From positions 1-31,689 of the IMG/VR virus record IMGVR_UViG_3300006101_000044: a stretch of 31,689 nucleotides of DNA; one strand, written 5' to 3'. Position numbers and translations under genes: made by a program. Of this stretch, positions 16,791-23,169 are shown piece by piece. The notes beneath the pieces were generated by a model. It was not told the DNA's origin and did not search any database. It saw only the letters and a program-made list of their open reading frames with translations. Position 1 is the first letter of the stretch. Every line of letters begins with the position of its first letter. The stretch is from a virus.

Positions 16791-17206
16791 TCTGTTTCCC
16801 TAAAAAGCACCTCAACATGGGGATCACCATATTTCTTGGTTACAAACAAATTGACAATCTGGCAATCATTCTCAAATATGACCTTGTCGCAACCATCAAG
16901 CACCGCTTTAACCACATTGTCGATATCGGGCTTCTTGGTATGCCTTTCAGACCCATTTAAACAGGCTTCCTTGCGTTTTTTAGAGTAGGACAATGGTATG
17001 GCAAAGGATATGTAAATAAACGCATCTAAGGCCGTTTTAAGCGGTTCTGAAGACCCCATTGATTTCTGTGCTGCTTGTCGAACAGTATCCTCATAAGCAA
17101 CAGTCTTTGCATCGGTATAAGTGCTGACAAAAGCCCCACGCCTGGCAAACCTTGGTCGGCCTTTACCACGGGGTTGGCCATCAACTTTAAATGTCACATG
17201 AAACAT
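16787..17206 (-). CDS. rusA: RusA-family Holliday junction resolvase
   Basis: A 139-residue protein with the family layout: VDGQPRGKGRPRFARRG near the N-terminus, KKPDIDNVVKAVLDG in the middle (the conserved Asp residues that bind metal) and a C-terminal strand with KKYGDPHVEV. RusA-type enzymes resolve four-way junctions in phage recombination and before packaging, fitting the ERF and exonuclease genes of the rightward early operon. Start at 17206 lies 20 bases inside the upstream small gene. Confidence 0.9.
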   Translation of the reverse strand: MFHVTFKVDGQPRGKGRPRFARRGAFVSTYTDAKTVAYEDTVRQAAQKSMGSSEPLKTALDAFIYISFAIPLSYSKKRKEACLNGSERHTKKPDIDNVVKAVLDGCDKVIFENDCQIVNLFVTKKYGDPHVEVLFRETE

Positions 17207-17354
17207 TGAGTTCCTTTATTCTTTGGGCTACTGCTTTGCCTAAACCTTTGAACATGGGGTGCTTTTCCATTTCCCTGACCTGGTGTCTAACGTAATCAAT
17301 CCATCCAGGCTTAAGTGCTAAGTTTGCATAATGCTCTACAAAATCTACCATCAT
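17187..17354 (-). CDS. hypothetical 55-residue protein upstream of rusA
   Basis: Two adjacent ATGs (17354, 17351) are possible starts. The product contains LALKPGWIDYVRHQVREM and then FKGLGKAVAQRIKEL, a small helical basic protein. Stop overlaps the RusA start by 20 bases. It is probably the first structural gene of the leftward operon after the long leader. No family recognised. Confidence 0.55.
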   Translation of the reverse strand: MMVDFVEHYANLALKPGWIDYVRHQVREMEKHPMFKGLGKAVAQRIKELNVSCDI

Positions 17355-17395
17355 TCTCTTTCAGACATAGTTATGCCTAGGGTGGTTAGTACCAC
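17351..17395 (-). CDS. possible 14-codon leader peptide
   Basis: GTG 17395 follows GGAGAGAGA at good spacing, and the 14-codon frame (VLTTLGITMSERE after the start) ends in a TGA that overlaps the ATG of the next gene. The DNA at 17382-17395 can form a short hairpin (GTGGT-TAGT-ACCAC). This would suit translational coupling but the frame is very short and could be chance. Confidence 0.25.
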   Translation of the reverse strand: MVLTTLGITMSERE

Positions 17396-17651
17396 TCTCT
17401 CTCCAATTCAATCTCATCTGCTTACGTCTGCTTATATCTTAAAAGTAGAAATCAAATCCAAGCTCGCTTGACGGGTTTATTCACCTTATACAACTGGCCT
17501 AGTTTCCACCTGAGTTACCAATTGCTTTACCGATACCTAAACCAAGTTCGGTCACGTTTTGCTCTGGGGTGTGTCAGAGTGCGGTGTTTAACTCCAAGCG
17601 GTCCATTCAAACCCTCTGCTATCGTGTGGAGAACGATTCCAGCGAGACAAT
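17396..17651 (-). other. leftward leader region without recognised gene
   Basis: About 256 bases between the terminator-like hairpin and the first leftward gene. Reading leftward it has only very short frames, for example a 10-codon one after AAGGTGAAT. A 61-codon rightward frame at 17468-17653 starts with TTG, has no RBS and is unlikely to be a gene. No tRNA cloverleaf was found. It may act as an untranslated leader or antitermination region. Confidence 0.4.
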
Positions 17652-17722
17652 AAAAAAAGCCACTTAACGATGTAACTTGGTCGTGTCCCCCGTGGTGGGG
17701 GCAAGGTACATCATTAAATGGC
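17652..17722 (-). terminator. long two-part hairpin plus U7 on the leftward strand
   Basis: Arms 17659-17679 and 17702-17722 pair over 21 positions, and the apex holds a second perfect stem of five C and five G (87-91 with 97-101 of 17600) with loop GTGGT. On the leftward transcript 18 pairs are Watson-Crick, two are G.U and one is a mismatch; read rightward the same two positions would be C-A mismatches, so the RNA is leftward. Seven A on the plus strand at 17652-17658 give a U7 tract directly after the outer stem. It lies 52 bases beyond the Cro-like stop, so it is at least an intrinsic terminator or attenuator between that gene and the leftward operon. Confidence 0.78.
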
Positions 17723-17774
17723 CTGATCTATTGCACACGACTGCAATAACCTAAATTATACACATTTGTAAACG

Positions 17775-17930
17775 TCAGTCAACAAACCATTCAGGCTTTA
17801 AGACTTTTAATTGCCAAATCCTTGCTTGGGGTACTGTTTTCCATTGGCTAATGGCTGATTGATTAATCCCGAGGATACGCCCAAGCTCAACTTGTGAGCC
17901 AGCCAATTTGATAAATTTATTTTTGTCCAT
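17775..17930 (-). CDS. small Cro-like helix-turn-helix regulator
   Basis: A 51-residue protein starting at the ATG at 17930. The helix-turn-helix reads KLAGSQVELGRILGINQ followed by the recognition helix QSAISQW, and the protein ends WQLKVLKPEWFVD, the size and layout of short Cro-type repressors. It is the first leftward gene behind a strong promoter and next to the divergent early promoter, so it probably controls both. No CI-like partner is visible in the window. Confidence 0.8.
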   Translation of the reverse strand: MDKNKFIKLAGSQVELGRILGINQSAISQWKTVPQARIWQLKVLKPEWFVD

Positions 17931-17948
17931 GTGTGCATTATAAGCCAC

Positions 17949-17976
17949 ATAATAACCTACTGAACTATAAGGTCAA
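17949..17976 (-). promoter_or_regulatory. leftward sigma70-type promoter for the Cro-like gene
   Basis: On the minus strand, TTGACC (17976-17971), 16-base spacer, TATTAT (17954-17949); each hexamer has five of six consensus bases. The predicted start is about 10-15 bases before the Cro ATG. A perfect TATAAT further downstream lacks a matching -35. The spacer holds ACCT and AGGT in inverted orientation 12 bases apart, a weak operator candidate. Confidence 0.55.
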
Positions 17977-17987
17977 TTATTTATTTG

Positions 17988-18016
17988 TTGTGTTGTTTTA
18001 TTAGAAGGCTTATACT
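17988..18016 (+). promoter_or_regulatory. candidate rightward early promoter
   Basis: TTGTGT (17988-17993), 17-base spacer, TATACT (18011-18016). The -10 matches five of six and the -35 three of six consensus bases. It would drive the early operon beginning at 18069. It is back-to-back with the leftward promoter; GAAG and CTTC flank the -10 region as an inverted repeat that could be an operator half-site pair. Confidence 0.4.
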
Positions 18017-18068
18017 TCATTCATGCCCTAGCGAATTGCAAAAGGGTCTTTTAAGAAAGAAGCAGAAA

Positions 18069-18635
18069 ATGAAAAAATATCTAACAGTAACAGAAACAGC
18101 CAAGTTAGTTCGTACTGCCTTGAAAGAGGCGTTTCCTGGCATCAAGTTCAGCGTCAAGAGCAGCAGCTACTCTGGCGGTGCAAGCATCAATGTTACCTAC
18201 AAAGATGGTCCTACAGTTGCCCAAGTCAAAAGCATTGTAAGTTGTTTTGAAGGTGCTTACTTTGACGGCATGACCGATTACAAAGGTTACAGATATAACC
18301 AAATCAATGGTGAAGAAGTTAGCTTTGGCGCTGATTATATTTTTGTAAGACGCGAGTTGTCGGTTGGTCTATTACAGCTGGCCGTTGACAAAGTATTTCA
18401 AGAATATGGTTTGACTAACACTTACAAAATTGTTGATGGCTACGGCGGTGCTTATGTCCAGATAGACAACAACCAACAAGTTGGCAATGGTTATTATTAC
18501 ATTGACCAAAAAATAAATCTCACTACAGAAGAAATCAGCTATTGCGCCACAGTAGAAAGCATCACGGCCAACAAGGTTGTGTCGCTGGGTGACGATGGTT
18601 ATGGTTATGGCGCGGTTGGTAGATTGGCAGCATAA
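18069..18635 (+). CDS. LPD29-domain protein, first gene of the early operon
   Basis: ATG 18069 is chosen because the open frame to its left crosses the promoter region. The 188-residue product has the LPD29-type segment ETAKLVRTALKEAFPGIKFS, then VKSSSYSGGASINVTYKDGP and FDGMTDYKGYR, a domain known from polyvalent proteins of mobile elements and from phages, with unknown biochemical function. The C-terminal half is Tyr/Gly-rich. As first early gene it may act against host functions, which is inference. Confidence 0.7.
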   Translation: MKKYLTVTETAKLVRTALKEAFPGIKFSVKSSSYSGGASINVTYKDGPTVAQVKSIVSCFEGAYFDGMTDYKGYRYNQINGEEVSFGADYIFVRRELSVGLLQLAVDKVFQEYGLTNTYKIVDGYGGAYVQIDNNQQVGNGYYYIDQKINLTTEEISYCATVESITANKVVSLGDDGYGYGAVGRLAA

Positions 18636-18646
18636 GGAGAAACAAA

Positions 18647-18865
18647 ATGAAATTTACTAAAGCAAAAGACATTTGGGCAATGACCAAAGAACAAATGGAA
18701 AAACTACCAAGAGGACAATGGGTTTACGCTGGTGAAAAAACAGCATTGGGTAGATTTTATGGAATTCGGTCAACTGGCGTTGTTGTTGTTGCCTGGAAGA
18801 ACAATGCAAAAAACAATGACTATTTTCAGTATTGCAAAACTTTAAACAATTACGCAAGGGGTTAA
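18647..18865 (+). CDS. hypothetical 72-residue early protein
   Basis: AAGGAG lies 9 bases before the ATG. A small basic protein with TKEQMEKLPRGQWVYAGEKT and a beta strand pair (FYGIRSTGVVVVAWKNN). No family recognised. Part of the early run of small genes. Confidence 0.62.
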   Translation: MKFTKAKDIWAMTKEQMEKLPRGQWVYAGEKTALGRFYGIRSTGVVVVAWKNNAKNNDYFQYCKTLNNYARG

Positions 18866-18867
18866 AA

Positions 18868-19110
18868 ATGAATACAGAATTAAGAATGTACGGAATAAAC
18901 AATATTGATCAATACATTGAAAATGTAAAACAATCAATGACTTATCGTTTTAGCGGTGGAAATATGATTGTTGCTGGTCTCATGTCTGACGCACAAGAAC
19001 AAATGGCTATGGATGATGTTGAAGGCGCTAGAAAAACTTTAAACCTTGCCAAAAATATTCTCTTTCAAATAATGGAAGGTCAATTGGTTGGTAACGTAAA
19101 AAATGATTAA
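18868..19110 (+). CDS. hypothetical 80-residue early protein
   Basis: ATG 18868 follows AAGGGG with good spacing. The product is acidic and mostly helical (DQYIENVKQSMTYRFSGGNM; MSDAQEQMAMDDVEGARKTL). Function unknown. Overlaps the next start by 8 bases. Confidence 0.62.
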   Translation: MNTELRMYGINNIDQYIENVKQSMTYRFSGGNMIVAGLMSDAQEQMAMDDVEGARKTLNLAKNILFQIMEGQLVGNVKND

Positions 19111-19306
19111 AGAACAAGCCAACCTAATTCTTGACCAGGTCAAGGTTGGCGTTCCTTACCCTATACACATTATTAATCAAGCATTAACATTAACAGGTGA
19201 TATCAATGGAAAAATACTACAGAACAACGAACGAAGCATTCCACAATACTATGGAGTATGGGGCTTGCATCGAGAAGCCAACCCCCAAGATGTTTACAAA
19301 GGTTGA
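19103..19306 (+). CDS. hypothetical 67-residue early protein
   Basis: The N-terminal half (EQANLILDQVKVGVPYPIHI, then INQALTLTGDI) resembles a small protein type seen in early regions of other phages. The C-terminal 30 residues overlap the next gene in another frame, so which frame is functional there is uncertain. RBS is weak. Confidence 0.5.
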   Translation: MIKEQANLILDQVKVGVPYPIHIINQALTLTGDINGKILQNNERSIPQYYGVWGLHREANPQDVYKG

Positions 19307-19370
19307 AATATGCGTGTACTTAATCGCAGCGATCGTTATTTTATTAGATATGTTTATTTGGAGACCCTAA
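19206..19370 (+). CDS. 54-residue single-TM early protein
   Basis: A short gene starting at ATG 19206 behind AGGTGA and ending in TAATG coupled to the next start. The product has a hydrophilic first half (KYYRTTNEAFHNTMEYGA) and a membrane segment (VCVYLIAAIVILLDMFIW-like; actual core CVYLIAAIVILLDMFIW). The good RBS and exact stop-start coupling favour translation although it overlaps the preceding frame by 101 bases. Confidence 0.58.
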   Translation: MEKYYRTTNEAFHNTMEYGACIEKPTPKMFTKVEICVYLIAAIVILLDMFIWRP

Positions 19371-19558
19371 TGGATGCCTCCAAAATTATTAGACAATCTG
19401 AAGAAGCCACTCAAGCCTACATCAATGACCCAGTCAACAAGCTGAACTTTCAGCTGGGTTACTTAAAAAGCCAAATTGAGGATTTGTGTGAAATGATCCA
19501 AATCCAACGTGACGAAATCCAAAGGTTAGAAACAGAATTACAAGGTGAACCAGAATGA
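19370..19558 (+). CDS. hypothetical 62-residue coiled-coil protein
   Basis: ATG 19370 overlaps the preceding stop; the in-frame start at 19310 would lie inside the membrane-protein gene. The second half is a coiled coil (FQLGYLKSQIEDLCEMIQIQ, then RDEIQRLETEL). It overlaps the ERF gene start by four bases, so it may be co-produced with the recombination proteins. Confidence 0.6.
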   Translation: MDASKIIRQSEEATQAYINDPVNKLNFQLGYLKSQIEDLCEMIQIQRDEIQRLETELQGEPE

Positions 19559-20124
19559 AACAAATCGCAACTGCTCTAGTCAAAGCTCAAAAGGCGTTTA
19601 ATCCCGCTTTAAAGCAGTCTATTAACCCTCATTTCAAAAGCCGATACGTTGACCTTGCTGGGTGCGTTGAAGCGGTTATAGACGCTTTAAACAACAACGG
19701 CATCTATTTACTTCAAAAGACATTTGAATGTGCTGATGGCGTGATTGTGGAGACCATCTTTGTCCATGAATCTGGCGAGATGCTTGAGTGCGGAATGCTT
19801 CACTTTCCTGCGGTCAAGGCCGATCCACAAGGTTATGCGTCAGCTCTTACATACGCTAGGCGCTACAGTCTGATGGCTGCTTGCGGAATAGCGCCAGAAG
19901 ATGATGACGGCAACCAAGCCAGTCGCAAGGTCGAAACTAAGATTGTCAGCCAAGTCAACGTCAAAGAATTGGACAAATTGATTGAAAAGATGCGCCAGGC
20001 TGAAAACCAAGAACAATTGGTTGCTAGTTACAGGATTGCATTTCAGGCTTGCCAGAGTGACAAAACCCATCAAGACCGCGTGATTGCGATCAAAAACGAG
20101 ATGAAAGAAAGGGTAGCAGCATGA
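19555..20124 (+). CDS. erf: ERF-family single-strand annealing protein
   Basis: A 189-residue protein. The N-terminal ERF core is clear: NPHFKSRYVDLAGCVEAV, HESGEMLECGML, DPQGYASALTYARRYSLMAA and GIAPEDDDGN. ERF proteins anneal complementary single strands in phage recombination and genome circularisation. The C-terminal 60 residues are a helical tail. With the YqaJ-type exonuclease three genes on it forms a Red-like pair. Confidence 0.9.
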   Translation: MKQIATALVKAQKAFNPALKQSINPHFKSRYVDLAGCVEAVIDALNNNGIYLLQKTFECADGVIVETIFVHESGEMLECGMLHFPAVKADPQGYASALTYARRYSLMAACGIAPEDDDGNQASRKVETKIVSQVNVKELDKLIEKMRQAENQEQLVASYRIAFQACQSDKTHQDRVIAIKNEMKERVAA

Positions 20125-20264
20125 CAGACTACGAATCAGAAAGAGATTACTGGCGCGAACAAGATGCAATCGAAAACGCGTATAGAAACGAATTGCTAAA
20201 GCACCCGCATTGTTTAGACCCTGATCACCCTGGTTGTTCAAAGTGCGAGGAATCCGATGATTGA
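20121..20264 (+). CDS. 47-residue Cys/His-containing protein
   Basis: Starts at an ATG overlapping the ERF stop (ATGA) and ends 8 bases inside the next gene. Acidic helix (DYESERDYWREQDAIENAYR) followed by HPHCLDPDHPGCSKCEE, which could be a small zinc site. No known family. Confidence 0.58.
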   Translation: MTDYESERDYWREQDAIENAYRNELLKHPHCLDPDHPGCSKCEESDD

Positions 20265-20586
20265 TGAACGAATCCAAATGATGTTGTACAACGAAGACCA
20301 GTTTAGTGATGAATTCTTTGGCTGGTTTCCGAACAACGAACACATTTACGATGCTTTTCAACATGAAACCATGAAAATCATTCGTAAAGGCTATAAACAC
20401 TATTCAGGGCGCACGATCTTAGAGGTGTTGCGTCACCACTCAGCACTCAGCGAAGATGGAATTTGGAAGTTAAACAACAACCATACTCCTTACCTTTGCC
20501 GATTGTTTGCCCTGATGAATCCTAAATATGCGGATATTTTTGAGTACAGAACAGTTAAAAAACCCAAATTAAGATTGGAAAAATAA
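20257..20586 (+). CDS. conserved hypothetical helical protein
   Basis: A 109-residue protein with a pattern found in many bacterial and phage hypothetical proteins: FFGWFPNNEHIYDAF, YSGRTILEVLRHHSAL and KLNNNHTPYLCRLFALMNPK. Probably all-helical; function unknown. It lies between the annealing protein and the exonuclease. Confidence 0.7.
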   Translation: MIDERIQMMLYNEDQFSDEFFGWFPNNEHIYDAFQHETMKIIRKGYKHYSGRTILEVLRHHSALSEDGIWKLNNNHTPYLCRLFALMNPKYADIFEYRTVKKPKLRLEK

Positions 20587-21194
20587 TGGAACAAAGAACA
20601 GACGAATGGTTTGAGTCCCGCCTTGGTAAAGCCACGGCCAGCAGAATTGCGGACATTATTGCCAAGACCAAGACAGGACCAAGTGCGAGCCGTGATAATT
20701 ACGCGGTCCAGCTGGTGCTAGAAAGAATTACTCAGAGTAAGGGCGAGTCTTATACCAATGCTGCAATGCAATGGGGCACAGATACAGAGCCAATGGCTAG
20801 GCAACAATACGAGCTTAAACGCGGTGTTTTTGTGGATGAGGTAGGGTTCATTGATCACCCCACAATTGCGATGTCTGGGGCTTCTCCAGACGGCTTGGTA
20901 GGGGCTGATGGACTGGTGGAGATTAAATGCCCAAATAGCGCAACCCACATGGAAACGCTAGTCAGCAGAAAAATACCACAGAAATACATACCCCAAATGA
21001 TGTGGCAAATGTGTTGTACTGGTAGGAATTGGTGTGATTTTGTGAGTTTTGACCCAAGATTTCCAGAAAACCTACAGATTTTTGTTGAGCGAGTTGAGTA
21101 TGACCCTACTTACGCGCGAATGTTGGAGTTGGAAGTCACACAGTTTTTAGATGAAGTAGAAAAGAAAGTTGAAATTTTAAGGAAACTAAAATGA
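20586..21194 (+). CDS. YqaJ/lambda-exonuclease-type recombinase nuclease
   Basis: A 202-residue PD-(D/E)XK exonuclease. RTDEWFESRLGKATAS at the N-terminus, WGTDTEPMARQQYE (Glu68), then SGASPDGLVGADGLVEIKCP with Asp102, Glu112 and Lys114 as the metal and catalytic residues, and IPQMMWQMCCTGR. These 5'-3' exonucleases resect ends for the annealing partner, here the ERF protein. Start overlaps the preceding stop by one base. Confidence 0.9.
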   Translation: MEQRTDEWFESRLGKATASRIADIIAKTKTGPSASRDNYAVQLVLERITQSKGESYTNAAMQWGTDTEPMARQQYELKRGVFVDEVGFIDHPTIAMSGASPDGLVGADGLVEIKCPNSATHMETLVSRKIPQKYIPQMMWQMCCTGRNWCDFVSFDPRFPENLQIFVERVEYDPTYARMLELEVTQFLDEVEKKVEILRKLK

Positions 21195-21445
21195 GCAAAG
21201 TATTAAAAGAAATCAAAGTTATCACAGGCACTTACACCAATAAAGAGGGTCAGCAAAAGAACCGCTATTCCCGCATTGGATCGGTAATTGATACTAAAAG
21301 CGGTCCAATGATCAAGATTGACAATATTCCGCTAAAAGAAGGCGGTTGGGATGGCTGGGCTTACATGAATGATCCAATTGACCAGGCTGCAGCGCCAATG
21401 AAGCCATCAAGAGGTCAATTTGAAGACGATTCAATCCCTTTTTAA
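21191..21445 (+). CDS. SSB-like small protein with DDSIPF tip
   Basis: An 84-residue protein with beta-rich body (KVITGTYTNKEGQQKNRYSR, then GPMIKIDNIPL) and a C-terminus EDDSIPF, nearly identical to the bacterial SSB tip DDDIPF that recruits repair and replication proteins. It overlaps the exonuclease stop by four bases. Either a minimal single-strand-binding protein or a mimic of the SSB tip. Confidence 0.7.
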   Translation: MSKVLKEIKVITGTYTNKEGQQKNRYSRIGSVIDTKSGPMIKIDNIPLKEGGWDGWAYMNDPIDQAAAPMKPSRGQFEDDSIPF

Positions 21446-21446
21446 C

Positions 21447-21680
21447 ATGGAAAAAACACCAGAAGACGAGGAATTTGAGCGTATGCTTGCAAAGATAGAT
21501 TTACAACATACGCCATCTAAAGACAGCCAATTGGTTTCATTGCGCCGATGGGAAATTGACGAAATGATCCGATTGGCGGTTTTGGCAGAACGTGAAGAAT
21601 GTGCCAAGATTTGTGATGAATGGGAGTATGCGCTTGGTGAGCGTTTAGCTAGAAAAATCCGAGCAAAAGGAAAAGAATGA
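21447..21680 (+). CDS. hypothetical 77-residue early protein
   Basis: ATG 21447 directly after the SSB-like gene is preferred over an in-frame start inside it. Acidic helices with RRWEIDEMIRLAVLAEREEC and a terminal ERLARKIRAKGKE. The end resembles that of the next gene (EREAC and IRARAKE), so both belong to a common small phage protein type of unknown function. Confidence 0.58.
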   Translation: MEKTPEDEEFERMLAKIDLQHTPSKDSQLVSLRRWEIDEMIRLAVLAEREECAKICDEWEYALGERLARKIRAKGKE

Positions 21681-21877
21681 CTAAAGAAGAAATCATAGAA
21701 ATTGCCAATAAGGTCAAGTTACCGCACGATTATGTCAATGGCGAGCCAATGTGGTTAGATAAACTAGAAGAATTTGCTAAGTTGGTAACAGAAAAAGAGC
21801 GTGAGGCGTGTGCAGAGTTGATACCTCCACAATATTTTCATTTTCGTGATTGGATACGAGCAAGGGCAAAAGAATGA
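21677..21877 (+). CDS. hypothetical 66-residue early protein
   Basis: Starts at an ATGA overlap. Contains EEIIEIANKVKLPHDYVN, EKEREACAEL and a C-terminal RDWIRARAKE, echoing the preceding gene. Function unknown. Confidence 0.58.
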   Translation: MTKEEIIEIANKVKLPHDYVNGEPMWLDKLEEFAKLVTEKEREACAELIPPQYFHFRDWIRARAKE

Positions 21878-22443
21878 AAACCAAATATCCATCTTATTGT
21901 TGCCAAAAATGTGGTGAATTGATTGGCTGGATTAGTCGGGTTCTGCCGTTTCATAAATGCAAGGAGAAAAACATGAATTCATTACCAAGATATAACGAAA
22001 AAGGTCAACTAGACACTAGGTTAAAAGTAGACCCATTAACTGGTGATGTAGGAATAGGAACACCAAAAGAAAAAAAATACATGACTAAAGACGAAGCATT
22101 ACAACAAGCACTAGATGCGCTGACTGATTTTGATTACAACAAACGCATGAGTGCTATTGAATCCATCAAAGAAGCATTAGAAACAAAAGAAGAGCCTGTG
22201 TCGTGGGTTGACTTGCTAAAAGATGCTGAACGGATTGCTTTTAATACTGGAAAGGTTGAGTATGTTGCACCACAACGCACATGGGTAGGACTGACAGATG
22301 AAGACATGAATCATGCTTTAAATTATTGGTCTGATGATTCTCGAAGTGCTTATGGTGGTGCTCATAGTGCAAACGGTGAATATGTAGACATGATTGAAAC
22401 ATGGCGTTACATAGAAACCAAGCTAAAAGAAAAAAACACTTGA
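21874..22443 (+). CDS. hypothetical protein with N-terminal zinc-knuckle, possible second internal start
   Basis: From ATG 21874 (ATGA overlap) the product has 189 residues. Residues 6-29 hold CCQKCGELIGW and FHKC, a putative zinc knuckle. An AAGGAG site at 21961 lies 7 bases before an in-frame ATG at 21973, so a 156-residue form without the zinc part may also be made. The rest includes MTKDEALQQALDALTDF and IESIKEALETKEEPVSW, a helical type common in phage early genes. It ends directly at a TTGACA hexamer. Confidence 0.6.
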   Translation: MKTKYPSYCCQKCGELIGWISRVLPFHKCKEKNMNSLPRYNEKGQLDTRLKVDPLTGDVGIGTPKEKKYMTKDEALQQALDALTDFDYNKRMSAIESIKEALETKEEPVSWVDLLKDAERIAFNTGKVEYVAPQRTWVGLTDEDMNHALNYWSDDSRSAYGGAHSANGEYVDMIETWRYIETKLKEKNT

Positions 22444-22465
22444 CAAACCCAATTTGTGATATAGT
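22440..22465 (+). promoter_or_regulatory. candidate promoter for the accessory block
   Basis: A perfect TTGACA (22440-22445) overlaps the stop of the upstream gene. The best -10 is TATAGT (22460-22465) but the spacer is only 14 bases; TAGTTT at 16 bases is the alternative. Spacing makes this uncertain. Confidence 0.35.
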
Positions 22466-22470
22466 TTAAG

Positions 22471-22493
22471 CACTACAAAGTGTAGTGTTTTTT
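22471..22493 (+). terminator. intrinsic terminator
   Basis: CACTACA and TGTAGTG pair perfectly around the loop AAG, followed by six T. It lies 28 bases after the last gene of the early operon and 23 bases before the next ATG. GC content of the stem is moderate. Confidence 0.75.
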
Positions 22494-22515
22494 GCAAAGA
22501 AACAAAGGATTTATC

Positions 22516-22854
22516 ATGGGATACCCCAAAATGGAAAAGTTGCCTATGGGCGCAAAAGCATCTGATCGCACAGGCGAGAAGAAGGTTAGCGTACCCAAGG
22601 AAGACAGAGAAATGTTTGTGCCAGGCGCATCAGGCGAGAAAATCCCTAAAGGCGCATTATCCAGCGACACATCAGGCGAGCGTAAGCGCCCCATCGAGGG
22701 CGGCGTTGGTATGGGTAAGATGGATGGAATTGGCGAGCGTGACGGCAGCCACATGGGTCACCATGACGGCCGTTTGGGTGAGATTAAGGGCCACATGGGT
22801 GAGAAGAACGTTTATGAACACAAGCGCGTTCCTCACGTTCAAGACACGATGTAA
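22516..22854 (+). CDS. hypothetical Gly/Lys-rich protein
   Basis: ATG 22516 behind AAAGGA. 112 residues, probably disordered, with loosely repeated SGE(K/R) units (ASDRTGEKK, GASGEKIPKGAL, SSDTSGERKRP) and a His/Gly-rich end (DGSHMGHHDGRLGE). No family recognised. Flanked by hairpins on both sides, so possibly its own transcript. Confidence 0.62.
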   Translation: MGYPKMEKLPMGAKASDRTGEKKVSVPKEDREMFVPGASGEKIPKGALSSDTSGERKRPIEGGVGMGKMDGIGERDGSHMGHHDGRLGEIKGHMGEKNVYEHKRVPHVQDTM

Positions 22855-22862
22855 AGCGAAAC

Positions 22863-22889
22863 CCCCCAAAGTCTAGAACACATTGGGGG
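22863..22889. terminator. G/C-rich hairpin after the accessory gene
   Basis: CCCCCAA (22863-22869) pairs with TTGGGGG (22883-22889) around a 13-base loop, followed by ATTTCT. The T-tract is weak, but the strong stem and its place 9 bases after a stop suggest a terminator or processing hairpin. Confidence 0.5.
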
Positions 22890-22923
22890 ATTTCTAATCA
22901 CAACAACTAAGAGGGTAGTTGAA

Positions 22924-23169
22924 ATGACTGTAGACAATTGTAAGGTATGCAAGTTTTATTTGGGGCATGACATCGGAACTTGCCGCAGATATCCTGACTA
23001 CAAGACCCGCTCACAAAATGAGTGGTGTGGTGAATTTGCGAAGAAACTCTCGGAGGGTGAAGCAGTTGCCGAGACTTTGCCCAAGACTGACCTCTTGGGC
23101 GTTTTTTCTGCTATGGGCATGAATGAGCCTGTAATGTCAACTCCAAAGCGCGGGAGACCACGGAAATGA
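22924..23169 (+). CDS. Cys-rich protein with C-terminal AT-hook
   Basis: GAGGG is upstream of the ATG. An 81-residue protein: CKVCKFYLGHDIGTCRRYP then NEWCGEF give four spaced cysteines that could bind zinc or an iron-sulphur cluster, and the C-terminus is TPKRGRPRK, an AT-hook-like minor-groove binder. Probably a DNA-associated regulator; function unknown. Confidence 0.65.
   Translation: MTVDNCKVCKFYLGHDIGTCRRYPDYKTRSQNEWCGEFAKKLSEGEAVAETLPKTDLLGVFSAMGMNEPVMSTPKRGRPRK

Noticed and set aside
17560-17650. possible tRNA on either strand
   Set aside because: A T-loop-like string was seen but no acceptor, D-arm or anticodon stem could be paired around it.
17468-17653. 61-codon rightward frame
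   Set aside because: TTG start, no RBS, opposite to the transcription expected there, and its 3' end runs into the terminator A-tract.
19840-20400. 186-codon leftward frame over erf
   Set aside because: It lies opposite well-recognised coding sequence and its product resembles nothing.
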